The notes beneath the pieces were generated by a model, which was not told where the DNA came from, ran no database searches, and saw only the letters and a program-made list of their open reading frames with translations. A DNA stretch of 28,004 nucleotides from DAOTZS01 sp034434335 (GTDB lineage Bacteria; Chloroflexota; Anaerolineae; CG2-30-64-16). The DNA is taken from positions 1 to 28,004 of the forward strand of contig DAOTZS010000101.1 of the NCBI GenBank assembly GCA_034434335.1, given 5' to 3'. The translations under genes and the position numbers were made by a program. How positions within the stretch are numbered: the stretch's first letter is position 1; each line of letters starts with the position of its first letter. Shown here in pieces: positions 22,346 through 28,004 of the stretch.

Positions 22346-22873
22346 ATGATCCGTGCTCTATATCCCGGCACTTTTGACCCGATTCATAACGGCCACATAG
22401 ATATAGCCACCCGCGCTGCCAACCTGTTTGATGAGCTGGTGATCGGCATCTACGACAGCCCCCCGAAGAGCCTGCTATTTGACACGCCTCAGCGGATAGC
22501 CCTGGCTCGTCAGGCCCTGGCCCATCTTCCCAACGTGCGGGTGGCATCCTATCGCGGCCTCACGGTGGAGTTTGCCCGCCAGATCGGGGCTTCGGTCATG
22601 GTACGGGGTCTGCGGGCCATCTCGGACTTTGAGTTCGAGTTTCAGATGGCGTTGACCAATAAGAAGCTGGCGCCCGATATCGAGTTCGTCAGCCTTATGA
22701 CCAGCCTGGAGTACACTTTTCTGAGCTCGACCGTGCTCAAGGAAGTGGCGGCTCTGGGGGGCGACATCTCCGGCCTGGCGCCTGAGGTGGTGCAGGCTGC
22801 CCTGAAGGCTCGCTTTGCCGAGGCTGGCCACCCTTTTCACGGGGTGGCGCCCCTGGTTGCCTCGCATGATTGA
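22346..22873 (+). CDS. coaD: Phosphopantetheine adenylyltransferase
   Basis: CoaD joins AMP to 4'-phosphopantetheine, the fourth step of coenzyme A synthesis, in the cytoplasm. The 175 residues open 'ALYPGTFDPIHNGHIDI', with the nucleotidyltransferase HxGH motif at 14-17. 'VRGLRAISDFEFEFQMALTNKKLAPDIEFVSLM' in pieces and 'EYTFLSSTVLKEVA' are typical. Family proteins usually run about 160 residues; the extra residues are at the C-terminus. It begins 14 bases after recG. CoA made here supplies both acyl-CoA and the ACP cofactor used by the fatty acid genes downstream. In Bacillus coaD is near ylbN (DUF177) and rpmF, as here. Confidence 0.97.
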   Translation: MIRALYPGTFDPIHNGHIDIATRAANLFDELVIGIYDSPPKSLLFDTPQRIALARQALAHLPNVRVASYRGLTVEFARQIGASVMVRGLRAISDFEFEFQMALTNKKLAPDIEFVSLMTSLEYTFLSSTVLKEVAALGGDISGLAPEVVQAALKARFAEAGHPFHGVAPLVASHD

Positions 22874-22950
22874 GGCTGGTCAACTTTGCAGAGAGGCGCC
22901 TGGCCCGGCTCAGGCGGGGTGCCGACTCAGAGAGGAGATGCGCCTGGACT

Positions 22951-23418
22951 ATGTTAGCCTTGGTTGATCAACTGGAAGAGTTACTGGAGCGCGGCGTCCG
23001 GGTGCCCCTGACCGGCAAGGTGCTGCTGGACGAGGCTGAGTTGCGCGCGCTGATCGAAGAGATGCGCGCTGCCGTACCTGATGAGGTGCGCCTGGGTCAG
23101 CGGATTGCCAGCGAACGCGAGCGGATCCTGGCTGATGCACGGGCCCAGGCCCGACGCATTTTGGAAGAGGCGCAGGCTCAAGTCAACAGCCGGCTGGATG
23201 AACATGGAGTGGTCCAGGCCGCCCGTCAGCGGGCGCGCGAGATCCAAAATGAGGCGGAACGCAACGCGGCCAGGTTGCGCGCCGATGCCAACCGCTACGT
23301 GATTGACCAGCTAAGTGCCCTGGAGGCGCGGTTGCAGCGGCTGTTGCGTGAGGTGCAGGCCGGGCAGCGTGTGTTGGCCCAGGAGAACGAGGCGCAAGCG
23401 GAAGGCGGTGGATTTTGA
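22951..23418 (+). CDS. Coiled-coil protein of unknown function (ATP synthase b/DivIVA-like)
   Basis: I do not recognise a specific family. The 155-residue product is highly charged, and from about residue 45 to 145 it is a long heptad-type helix rich in Ala, Arg, Glu and Gln ('RILADARAQARRILEEAQAQ'), like the stalk of F-type ATP synthase subunit b or a DivIVA-like scaffold. No membrane segment or signal peptide is seen. A short hydrophobic start ('MLALVDQLEELLERG') could mediate association. ATG 22951 was chosen as the first good Met; a TTG at 22870 overlapping the coaD stop would add 27 Arg-rich residues. The end overlaps a strong promoter (23415-23443). A gene of this type between coaD and DUF177 deserves a conservation check. 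Confidence 0.72.
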   Translation: MLALVDQLEELLERGVRVPLTGKVLLDEAELRALIEEMRAAVPDEVRLGQRIASERERILADARAQARRILEEAQAQVNSRLDEHGVVQAARQRAREIQNEAERNAARLRADANRYVIDQLSALEARLQRLLREVQAGQRVLAQENEAQAEGGGF

Positions 23419-23443
23419 CAGGGGTTCCCCTGTCCCCTATAAT
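23415..23443 (+). promoter_or_regulatory. Perfect consensus sigma-70 promoter before DUF177-rpmF-fabD
   Basis: TTGACA (23415-23420) and TATAAT (23438-23443) are both perfect and separated by exactly 17 bp. The -35 box overlaps the TGA stop (23416-23418) of the coiled-coil gene. Transcription should start near 23450 and leave a leader of about 125 bases before DUF177. Confidence 0.85.
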
Positions 23444-23481
23444 AGCTCCTTGGCGTATGGATAGCAGTACCGCAGCAAGGT

Positions 23482-23518
23482 GGGCGTGTGTAGCGAAAGC
23501 CGGGGGAGTAGCCTATCA
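23482..23518 (+). promoter_or_regulatory. Leader repeat motif, copy 1 (before DUF177)
   Basis: This 37-base stretch matches 24145-24181 at 29 of 37 positions with no gap. Shared blocks are GGGCGTG, AGCGAA and GGGGAGT. It lies inside the predicted leader RNA, 55 bases before the DUF177 start. It may be a structured RNA element or a protein-binding leader; its function is unknown. Confidence 0.55.
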
Positions 23519-23573
23519 CCCAACCTTACATGTCGTGGCTTGTGTTCAATCGCTGTGCAAGCTCCCAAGGTAG

Positions 23574-24131
23574 ATGGCCGTGATTGACAATCTGACTTTC
23601 AACGTGGCTCAACTGCTAAAAGAGCCTATCGGTGCAACCCGCGATGGGGAGGTGGTGGCGAGCTTGCGCCGCCTGGTCCCCGACCTGGCCCAGACAGAGG
23701 ACGCGCCGGACACTACTCTCACCGGCTCAGTACGGCTGATGCATGTCAGCGAGGGGGTTCTGGTGCAGGGCACCCTCCATGTGGAGGCCACGATGCCTTG
23801 CGCGCGGTGCCTGGAACCCGTGACGGTGCTGTTGCAGGTGGAGTTAGAAGAGGTCTTCGTGCCTACTGTAAGCATCGCCACGGGCCGGCCGATCACGCCC
23901 GAGGAGGATGACCAGGCCCTCTGGATCAGCGAAAACCACATCTTGGACCTGCGTGAGGTGCTACGCCAGGACGTGTTGCTGGCTCAGCCTGTCCAGGTGT
24001 TGTGCCGGCCCGACTGTCGGGGCCTGTGTCCGATCTGCGGCCAAAACCTGAATCAAGGGGCTTGTAGTTGTCAGCCCGAGCCAGACCCACGCTGGGCAGC
24101 CCTGACTGCCTTGTTGGAGCGTGAGCCATAG
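23574..24131 (+). CDS. DUF177 (YceD/YlbN) family protein
   Basis: YceD-family proteins of about 170-190 residues are linked with 23S rRNA metabolism and are almost always found before rpmF; the biochemical role is not fixed. This 185-residue protein has the core 'LHVEATMPCARCLEPVTV' with Cys76 and Cys79. 'DLREVLRQDVLLAQPVQVLC' leads to 'CRPDCRGLCPICGQNLN', with Cys144, 148, 152, 155 and then 164 and 166, a probable zinc site. ATG 23574 follows AAGG closely; GTG 23580 is an alternative. rpmF follows by 124 bp that contain a second leader motif and two hairpins. Transcribed from the consensus promoter at 23415. Confidence 0.93.
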   Translation: MAVIDNLTFNVAQLLKEPIGATRDGEVVASLRRLVPDLAQTEDAPDTTLTGSVRLMHVSEGVLVQGTLHVEATMPCARCLEPVTVLLQVELEEVFVPTVSIATGRPITPEEDDQALWISENHILDLREVLRQDVLLAQPVQVLCRPDCRGLCPICGQNLNQGACSCQPEPDPRWAALTALLEREP

Positions 24132-24144
24132 GACGAGGTATGTG

Positions 24145-24181
24145 GGGCGTGCGCAGCGAAGGCCCGGGGAGTCGCTCATCG
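24145..24181 (+). promoter_or_regulatory. Leader repeat motif, copy 2 (before rpmF)
   Basis: Partner of the motif at 23482-23518 (29/37 identical). It begins 14 bases after the DUF177 stop and 75 bases before the L32 start. Most differences between the copies are transitions, which is what a conserved RNA fold could show. Confidence 0.55.
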
Positions 24182-24183
24182 TA

Positions 24184-24218
24184 GTCGCCCGATGTAGGGG
24201 CGACCCTTGTGGTCGCCC
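24184..24218 (+). promoter_or_regulatory. Two mutually exclusive hairpins before rpmF
   Basis: GTCGCCC (24184-24190) can pair with GGGCGAC (24198-24204), and GGGCGACC (24198-24205) can instead pair with GGTCGCCC (24211-24218). The middle arm is shared, so only one hairpin can form at a time, as in attenuators. The same GTAGGGGC-type palindrome occurs in the repeat at 4587-4688, so it may instead be a dispersed repeat. Confidence 0.5.
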
Positions 24219-24255
24219 AAGGGAAGCATCAATTCATGTGTGAAGGAGTATAATC

Positions 24256-24444
24256 GTGCCACCGCTTCCGAAACGAAAGCTTTCTAAGGCCCGCCGTGAT
24301 CGCCGGCGGGCTCATGATGCTTTGCCTGCCATCCATTTGGTGCGTTGCCCGCAATGCGGCAGGCTGCGTCGGCCGCATCATGTCTGTCCAGAGTGCGGCA
24401 CTTATAAGGGTGAAACGATCCTGACCATGGAGGAGAAGAAGTAG
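24256..24444 (+). CDS. rpmF: 50S ribosomal protein L32
   Basis: L32 is a small protein of the large ribosomal subunit. The 62 residues start 'PPLPKRKLSKARRDRRRAHDA', close to the usual 'AVPKRKTSKSRRDKRRAH', and have Cys31, Cys34, Cys44 and Cys47 as a zinc ribbon ('CPQCG' and 'CPEC'). The start is GTG 24256, nine bases after AAGGAG. It follows DUF177, its nearly universal partner, and precedes the fatty acid genes, a common link between ribosome and lipid synthesis. The 292-bp gap that follows holds an inverted repeat (24545-24590). Confidence 0.96.
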   Translation: MPPLPKRKLSKARRDRRRAHDALPAIHLVRCPQCGRLRRPHHVCPECGTYKGETILTMEEKK

Positions 24445-24544
24445 CAGGGGCCAGGTTGTTATTGGTGTGGCAACCCCCAGCAGAACGGTCAGTACGAGGC
24501 TTACATTGAACGGGACCAGGAGTGGTGGCCAGGGTTGATCGAGT

Positions 24545-24590
24545 TGGTGGACATATCAGGCACTTCAGAAAGGGCGTGATATGTCCACCA
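24545..24590. promoter_or_regulatory. 14-bp inverted repeat between rpmF and fabD
   Basis: TGGTGGACATATCA (24545-24558) and TGATATGTCCACCA (24577-24590) are perfect reverse complements with an 18-base spacer. GTGGTGGC (24522-24529) and GCCACCAC (24601-24608) form a second pair outside them, so the whole can fold as a long interrupted stem. It may be an operator for fabD-fabG, an RNA structure, or a mobile element remnant. It is AT-richer than its surroundings. Confidence 0.6.
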
Positions 24591-24736
24591 GGCGAAACTA
24601 GCCACCACCGGGAAGTCGTGGTCATGCCCGTGGGCCCCAGCAGTTAGGGTGACAGGGGCCAGGGGAGGGGGATCTGGGGCGTACCCATGTCCCCTTTCTT
24701 TTCTTCTGGATCAGTGCGAAGAGGGCGGCAGCTCCA

Positions 24737-25687
24737 GTGCAACTTTGTGCCTATCTTTTTCCGGGGCAGGGTTCGCAGAGTGTCGGTATGGGCAGGGCTC
24801 TGGCGCAGGCCTATCGGGTAGCGCGCGACACCTTTGCCGAGGCCGACGAGATCCTGGGGTTTCCGCTCTCGCGGCTCTGCTTTGAGGGCCCGGCCGAAGT
24901 CTTGACCGACACCCGTAACGCGCAGCCGGCTCTCCTGGTGACTGCTATAGCAGCTCTGCGGGCACTGCAGTGGGCGCGGCCCGATTTGCCGCCTCCGCTC
25001 TACGTGGCGGGACATAGCCTGGGGGAGTACAGTGCGTTGGTGGCTGCTGGCGCGCTCTCCTTTGCCGATGCTGTGCGCCTGACCCGGGCGCGTGGCGAGC
25101 TGATGGCCCAGGCTGGGGCTGCGCATCCGGGCAGCATGGCAGCGATCCTGCGTCTGAGCGATGAGCAGGTGGCTGAGATCTGTGCCAGGGCGGCAGCCCA
25201 GAGCGGTGACGTGGTGCAGGTAGCCAATTACAATGCCCCTGGCCAGGTGGTGATCTCCGGCGGGGTTGCCGGGGTGGCGGCCGCCAGCACACTGGCGCGC
25301 GAGGAAGGGGGCAGGGTGGTGCCTCTGGCCGTTAGCGTGCCATCCCATTCCTCCCTGATGCAACCGGCGGCGGAAGGGTTGGCCAGCCTGGTGGCTGAGG
25401 TGCCCCTGGCGCAGCCGGCTATCCCGGTGATCGGCAATGTACACGCCGCGGTGTTGCATACCGCTGATGAAATCCGCGCTGAACTCCTTTCTCAGCTTGT
25501 GTCCCCGGTGCGCTGGACCGCATCGGTGCTGCGAATGGCAGAGGAAGGGGTGTCTGGCTTTGTGGAGATCGGCCCGGGCGAGGTGCTGACGGGCCTGGTA
25601 AAGCGCATCGTGCCTCATGCTCAGACCGCCAACGTGGCATCCCCAGAGGACATTGTGGCCCTGGGAGAGGTGTTGTGCGGCCAATAG
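24737..25687 (+). CDS. fabD: Malonyl-CoA:ACP transacylase
   Basis: FabD moves malonyl from CoA to acyl carrier protein, which feeds fatty acid elongation. The 316-residue protein begins 'YLFPGQGSQSVGMG' and has the catalytic Ser94 in 'VAGHSLGEYSALVAAGA', an Arg near 117 in 'RARGELMA' that binds the malonyl carboxylate, and His204 in 'VPSHSSLM'. The C-terminus has 'FVEIGPGEVLTGLVKR'. Length is typical (about 310). The start is GTG 24737; the upstream site is weak (GAGGGCGG), but homology begins at the following codon. fabG is downstream with a 163-bp inverted-repeat element between. No acpP or plsX is in the window. Confidence 0.96.
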   Translation: MQLCAYLFPGQGSQSVGMGRALAQAYRVARDTFAEADEILGFPLSRLCFEGPAEVLTDTRNAQPALLVTAIAALRALQWARPDLPPPLYVAGHSLGEYSALVAAGALSFADAVRLTRARGELMAQAGAAHPGSMAAILRLSDEQVAEICARAAAQSGDVVQVANYNAPGQVVISGGVAGVAAASTLAREEGGRVVPLAVSVPSHSSLMQPAAEGLASLVAEVPLAQPAIPVIGNVHAAVLHTADEIRAELLSQLVSPVRWTASVLRMAEEGVSGFVEIGPGEVLTGLVKRIVPHAQTANVASPEDIVALGEVLCGQ

Positions 25688-25707
25688 GGGGTTGGGCTAC
25701 TCTTTGC

Positions 25708-25870
25708 GTAACTATGCAGGCCGATTGAAATCGCCCCTGCTGGGCACTTCGTTCCGGGTGTCGGCCTCCGCCGGCACCCTTCATGTATGCATCATGAGAG
25801 AGGTCGGCGAAGGCCGACCGCTGGCCGCAGGCCCCAAAAGGGTGACTTCCAGTCACCGCTGAATAGTTAC
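25708..25870. mobile_element. 163-bp inverted-repeat element between fabD and fabG
   Basis: GTAACTATGCAG (25708-25719) and CTGAATAGTTAC (25859-25870) pair at 11 of 12 positions. Inside are a perfect 7-bp hairpin GGTGACT-TCC-AGTCACC (25841-25857) and another, GGTCGGC-GAAG-GCCGACC (about 25802-25819). Its right 21 bp recur at 8320-8340. No coding capacity; MITE-like. It ends 28 bp before fabG. Confidence 0.7.
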
Positions 25871-25897
25871 CTCTTTGCCAGCTTGAGGACCATAACT

Positions 25898-26641
25898 ATG
25901 TTGCAGGGAAAGGTTGCCATCGTTACCGGCAGTTCGCGTGGCATCGGGGCTGCTATTGCCCGCGAGCTGGCTGCTCAGGGCGCCATCGTGGTTGTCAACC
26001 ATCGGGATAGCGCCGCAGCCGCCGCGGCTGTAGTTGAGGAGATCACCGCGGCTGGGGGGCAGGCGATTGCCATTCAAGCTGACGTGAGCGTTTTCGCTGA
26101 GGCGCAACGCCTGGTCAAGGAGACCCTGGACCGCTTTGGCAGGGTTGACATCCTGGTCAACAATGCCGGGACCACACGCGATATGCTCCTGATGATGATG
26201 AGTGAAGAGGATTGGGACACCGTCATTCGCACAAACCTCAAGAGCGCCTATAATTGCGCCAAAGCTGTCTTGCGGCCCATGCTCAGGCAGCGCGCCGGCC
26301 GCATCATCAACATCACCTCGGTGTCGGGGCTGGCTGGCCAGGCTGGCCAGACCAACTACTCGGCGTCGAAGGCCGGCCTGATCGGTTTCACCAAAGCCCT
26401 GGCCAAGGAGGTCGGCCCGCGCGGGATCACGGTCAACGCGGTGGCGCCAGGCTTTGTGCCGACAGCTCTGACCGAGGCCTTGACCGATGAGCAAAAGAAA
26501 CAGATCATCGCTGCCACGCCCCTGGGGCGCTTTGGCAAGCCGGAGGAGATCGCCTACGCGGTGGCTTTCCTGGCCGATGACCGGGCGTCTTTCATCACTG
26601 GCCAGGTTCTCAGCGTAGATGGTGGGCTGGTGATGCAGTAG
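25898..26641 (+). CDS. fabG: 3-oxoacyl-ACP reductase
   Basis: FabG reduces 3-oxoacyl-ACP with NADPH in each fatty acid elongation round. The 247 residues show 'TGSSRGIGAAIA' (10-21), 'NNAG' (88-91), Ser141, Tyr154 and Lys158 in 'NITSVSGLAGQAGQTNYSASKAG', and the C-terminal 'ITGQVLSVDGGLVM'. The residue Asn of the catalytic tetrad is in 'RTNLKSAYN'. Length is typical. ATG 25898 follows GAGGA by nine bases; in-frame codons upstream lie in the repeat element and are not part of the gene. It is downstream of fabD, as in most bacteria, but is not followed by acpP. Because other SDR enzymes look alike, the fabD neighbour is what makes FabG the best call. Confidence 0.93.
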   Translation: MLQGKVAIVTGSSRGIGAAIARELAAQGAIVVVNHRDSAAAAAAVVEEITAAGGQAIAIQADVSVFAEAQRLVKETLDRFGRVDILVNNAGTTRDMLLMMMSEEDWDTVIRTNLKSAYNCAKAVLRPMLRQRAGRIINITSVSGLAGQAGQTNYSASKAGLIGFTKALAKEVGPRGITVNAVAPGFVPTALTEALTDEQKKQIIAATPLGRFGKPEEIAYAVAFLADDRASFITGQVLSVDGGLVMQ

Positions 26642-26973
26642 CTAGCCAGCGCGTTTCGATTTTACGATAGGCGTTGACGGGATGGTTCAAAATTGGTGAA
26701 CACTTTCTGCCCCTCACCCCCCTTCTTCTCCCCTCCCCTGCCGCCAAAGGCGAGTGGGGGAGGGGAGGGGCCAGAGAGAGGGGTGGGGGCTCTGGGCGGC
26801 AATTCTAACGACCGCAAAAAGTGTAAACCAATTTTCCGGGCAAATTGAACCATTCCGAAGAGCCTATGAAGAAGAAATATCCGAGTGAGATGGTGTGACC
26901 GCTCAGGTGGGCGAATTTGCGCCTGTGCGTTTGGCCTTCGCGTGGGTAAAGAGCCACAACGGGGAGGGGACGG
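26642..26973. other. 332-bp gene-free gap with a repeat element
   Basis: The gap lies between fabG and the second Asp23 gene. More than half of it is the MITE-like element at 26679-26856. I see no protein gene, no RNA gene and no strong promoter; the last 115 bp hold only a purine-rich tract before the next start. Confidence 0.75.
26679..26856. mobile_element. 178-bp MITE-like element, copy 2
   Basis: Left end GGGATGGTTC (26679-26688) and right end GAACCATTCC (26847-26856) are inverted repeats with one mismatch, and similarity goes inward for over 30 bp with gaps (ACACTTT-type blocks). The centre is a long G/C palindrome of CTCCCCTCCCC/GGGGAGGGGAG type. The left side matches the minus strand of 8221-8316. 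No coding capacity. Confidence 0.75.
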
Positions 26974-27330
26974 GTGGACGAGGTCCGGGGTAAAGTCACG
27001 ATTGCACCTTCGGTGTTGACGGCCATCGTGCGGCTGACTGCTTTAGAGCAAGGCGGTGTGCATCGCCTGGCACCCGTGCCACCCAAGATGTGGGGTCTGC
27101 TCGGCAAGGGCGCGTTGGAAGAAGGGATCCTTGTTGAGGTAACGGATAAAGGCGTACAGGTCGAGATCCACGTAGTAGCTGAGGCCGACACCAATATGCT
27201 CAAGCTGGGAGAGAGCCTGCAGGCGAACATCACACGGGCCATTGAGGAAATGGTGGGCCTGCCGGTAGCCTGCGTTGATGTCTATATTGAGGATGTATCG
27301 TTGCCGAGGAACAAGACCAATCGGCCTTAG
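26974..27330 (+). CDS. Asp23/Gls24 family protein (YqhY-like)
   Basis: This 118-residue cytoplasmic protein is a second Asp23/DUF322 paralog. It begins 'GKVTIAPSVLTAIVRLTALEQGGV' in family-typical pieces, and has 'GVQVEIHVVAEADTNM' and the closing 'VACVDVYIEDVSL'. The start is GTG 26974 behind a GGGGAGGGG tract. It is directly before nusB, as yqhY is in Bacillus, so it is probably the YqhY ortholog, whereas 16505-16864 is YloU-like. YqhY has been tied to control of acetyl-CoA carboxylase in Bacillus; the nearby fabD and fabG make a lipid link attractive, but this is inference. Confidence 0.9.
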   Translation: MDEVRGKVTIAPSVLTAIVRLTALEQGGVHRLAPVPPKMWGLLGKGALEEGILVEVTDKGVQVEIHVVAEADTNMLKLGESLQANITRAIEEMVGLPVACVDVYIEDVSLPRNKTNRP

Positions 27331-27339
27331 GGGCGCATA

Positions 27340-27789
27340 ATGCACGTCCGACGGCTGGCGCGCATCTACGCGCTGCAGGCGCTGTATGAACTGGACCTGA
27401 CCAATCACCCGGTCGGTGAGACCCTGGCGAGGTGGCTAGAGGAGCAACCTCTGCCACCCGAAGGAGAGAGCTTCTTTCGTTTGCTGGTCAGCGGGGTCAT
27501 GCGCTATCGCCGCGAGCTTGACGCCTTGATTCAACGCTATGCACCAGCCTGGCCGGTGGCGCAGATTGCCGTGATAGACCGTAACGTGCTGCGCATGGCT
27601 CTTTTTGAGCTGAGCAGCGAAGTTGACACGCCGGCCAAAGTTGCCATCAATGAAGCCGTTGATCTGGCCAAGCTTTTTGGCAGCGAGAGCAGCCCGCGCT
27701 TCGTGAACGGTGTGCTTGGGTCGGTGGTTAGTGAGCATGGCCGCATAGACCTCCAGTCCCTGGCGGTCTCCACGGCAATGGGGGATTAG
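27340..27789 (+). CDS. nusB: Transcription antitermination factor NusB
   Basis: NusB binds boxA RNA with S10 and supports antitermination of rRNA operons. The 149 residues are full length and mostly helical. It begins 'RRLARIYALQALYELDLT' (RNA-binding Arg-rich helix) and has 'RNVLRMALFELSSEVDTPAKVAINEAVDLAKLFGSESSPRFVNGVLGSV' in pieces: 'AINEAVDLAK' and 'FVNGVL' are the family's best-kept blocks. It starts nine bases after the Asp23 stop, an operon arrangement known as yqhY-nusB. The TatA/B gene starts one base after its stop. Confidence 0.95.
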   Translation: MHVRRLARIYALQALYELDLTNHPVGETLARWLEEQPLPPEGESFFRLLVSGVMRYRRELDALIQRYAPAWPVAQIAVIDRNVLRMALFELSSEVDTPAKVAINEAVDLAKLFGSESSPRFVNGVLGSVVSEHGRIDLQSLAVSTAMGD

Positions 27790-27790
27790 C

Positions 27791-28004
27791 GTGGACATAC
27801 TGGGTATCGGTCCTCTGGAGCTGATCGTGATTTTGATCCTGGCGCTGGTTTTCTTTGGGCCAGACCGGCTGCCCCAGATTGGAGCCAAGCTGGGCAAGAG
27901 CTATCGGGAGATGCGGCGGGCCACGCGCGAGTTCTCGCGTGAGCTGGAGCAGGCGCGGGCCGCCCTTGAGGCTCCCGTCCAGGAGGTCAAGAAACCGCTG
28001 GCGG
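27791..28004 (+). CDS. Twin-arginine translocase TatA/TatB family protein (partial, right edge)
   Basis: The first 71 residues are in view. They start with GTG 27791, one base after the nusB stop. 'GIGPLELIVILILALVFFGP' gives the short N-terminal membrane helix, followed by 'DRLPQIGAKLGKSYREMRRA', an amphipathic helix with the FGP...LP...G hallmark of TatA/TatB. These proteins form the pore or receptor for folded proteins with twin-arginine signals. The Tat-signal molybdoenzyme at 8353-9129 would be a natural client. TatA and TatB cannot be told apart without the C-terminus, which is cut off. Confidence 0.93.
   Translation, partial: MDILGIGPLELIVILILALVFFGPDRLPQIGAKLGKSYREMRRATREFSRELEQARAALEAPVQEVKKPLA

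Noticed and set aside
24249..24254. TATAAT just before rpmF considered as a promoter
   Set aside because: It overlaps the AAGGAG ribosome-binding site spacing region of rpmF and has no -35 box at 16-18 bp; the gene is already served by the consensus promoter at 23415.
24445..24736. Gap after rpmF considered for a tRNA or other RNA gene
   Set aside because: No T-loop-like GGTTCGA segment or cloverleaf could be drawn; only inverted repeats are visible.
24644..25684. 346-codon minus-strand open frame opposite fabD
   Set aside because: The plus strand encodes a full FabD with all catalytic residues; the antisense product is rich in His, Arg and Gln as shadow frames in GC-rich DNA are.

Overview
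The window is GC-rich bacterial chromosomal DNA carrying about 29 protein genes, almost all housekeeping. I found no rRNA, tRNA, CRISPR array, phage gene or transposase. Gene content, GC-rich coding sequence, many GTG/TTG starts and abundant short palindromic intergenic elements fit an uncultured or poorly studied Chloroflexota (Anaerolineae-like) genome. That placement is an inference from style and gene families, not from a marker search.

Layout. (1) 1-4468, minus strand, surface-polysaccharide genes: a GT4 glycosyltransferase, a cytoplasmic GH2 beta-mannosidase, and the N-terminal part of an O-antigen-ligase-like membrane protein that runs off the left edge. (2) 4587-4964, two palindromic repeat elements in a gene-free gap. 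(3) 4995-8153, plus strand: diacylglycerol-kinase-like lipid kinase, DUF554 membrane protein, small P-loop kinase, HAD hydrolase. (4) 8353-9129, a Tat-exported lipoprotein molybdoenzyme of the sulfite oxidase/MsrP fold. (5) 9163-12524, minus strand: proline dehydrogenase, a FabL-like enoyl-ACP reductase and gatB. (6) 12772-16073, plus strand: GT2 glycosyltransferase, O6-alkylguanine-DNA alkyltransferase, rlmN, rpe. (7) 16111-16293, rpmB on the minus strand. (8) 16505-23418, plus strand: Asp23/YloU, FakA/YloV, DegV/FakB, recG, coaD and a coiled-coil protein. (9) 23574-26641, plus strand: DUF177 (YceD), rpmF, fabD, fabG, behind a consensus promoter. (10) 26974 to the right edge: a second Asp23 protein (YqhY position), nusB and the start of a TatA/B gene.

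The right half resembles several conserved Firmicutes neighbourhoods placed end to end: rlmN-rpe-rpmB-yloU-yloV-recG, coaD-DUF177-rpmF, fabD-fabG, and yqhY-nusB. Functionally it joins membrane-lipid supply (lipid kinase, FabL-like reductase, FakA/DegV fatty acid kinase, CoaD for CoA and the ACP cofactor, FabD, FabG) with translation and RNA genes (GatB, RlmN, L28, L32, NusB).

The most unusual content is non-coding. At least five kinds of short inverted-repeat element occur: two with nested or truncated copies, two whose parts recur 18 kb apart, and one that appears to have supplied the last 12 codons of the GT4 gene. A 51-bp repeat lies in frame inside the membrane protein at the left edge. 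In the L32 region there is a textbook promoter, a duplicated 37-nt leader motif and a pair of mutually exclusive hairpins.
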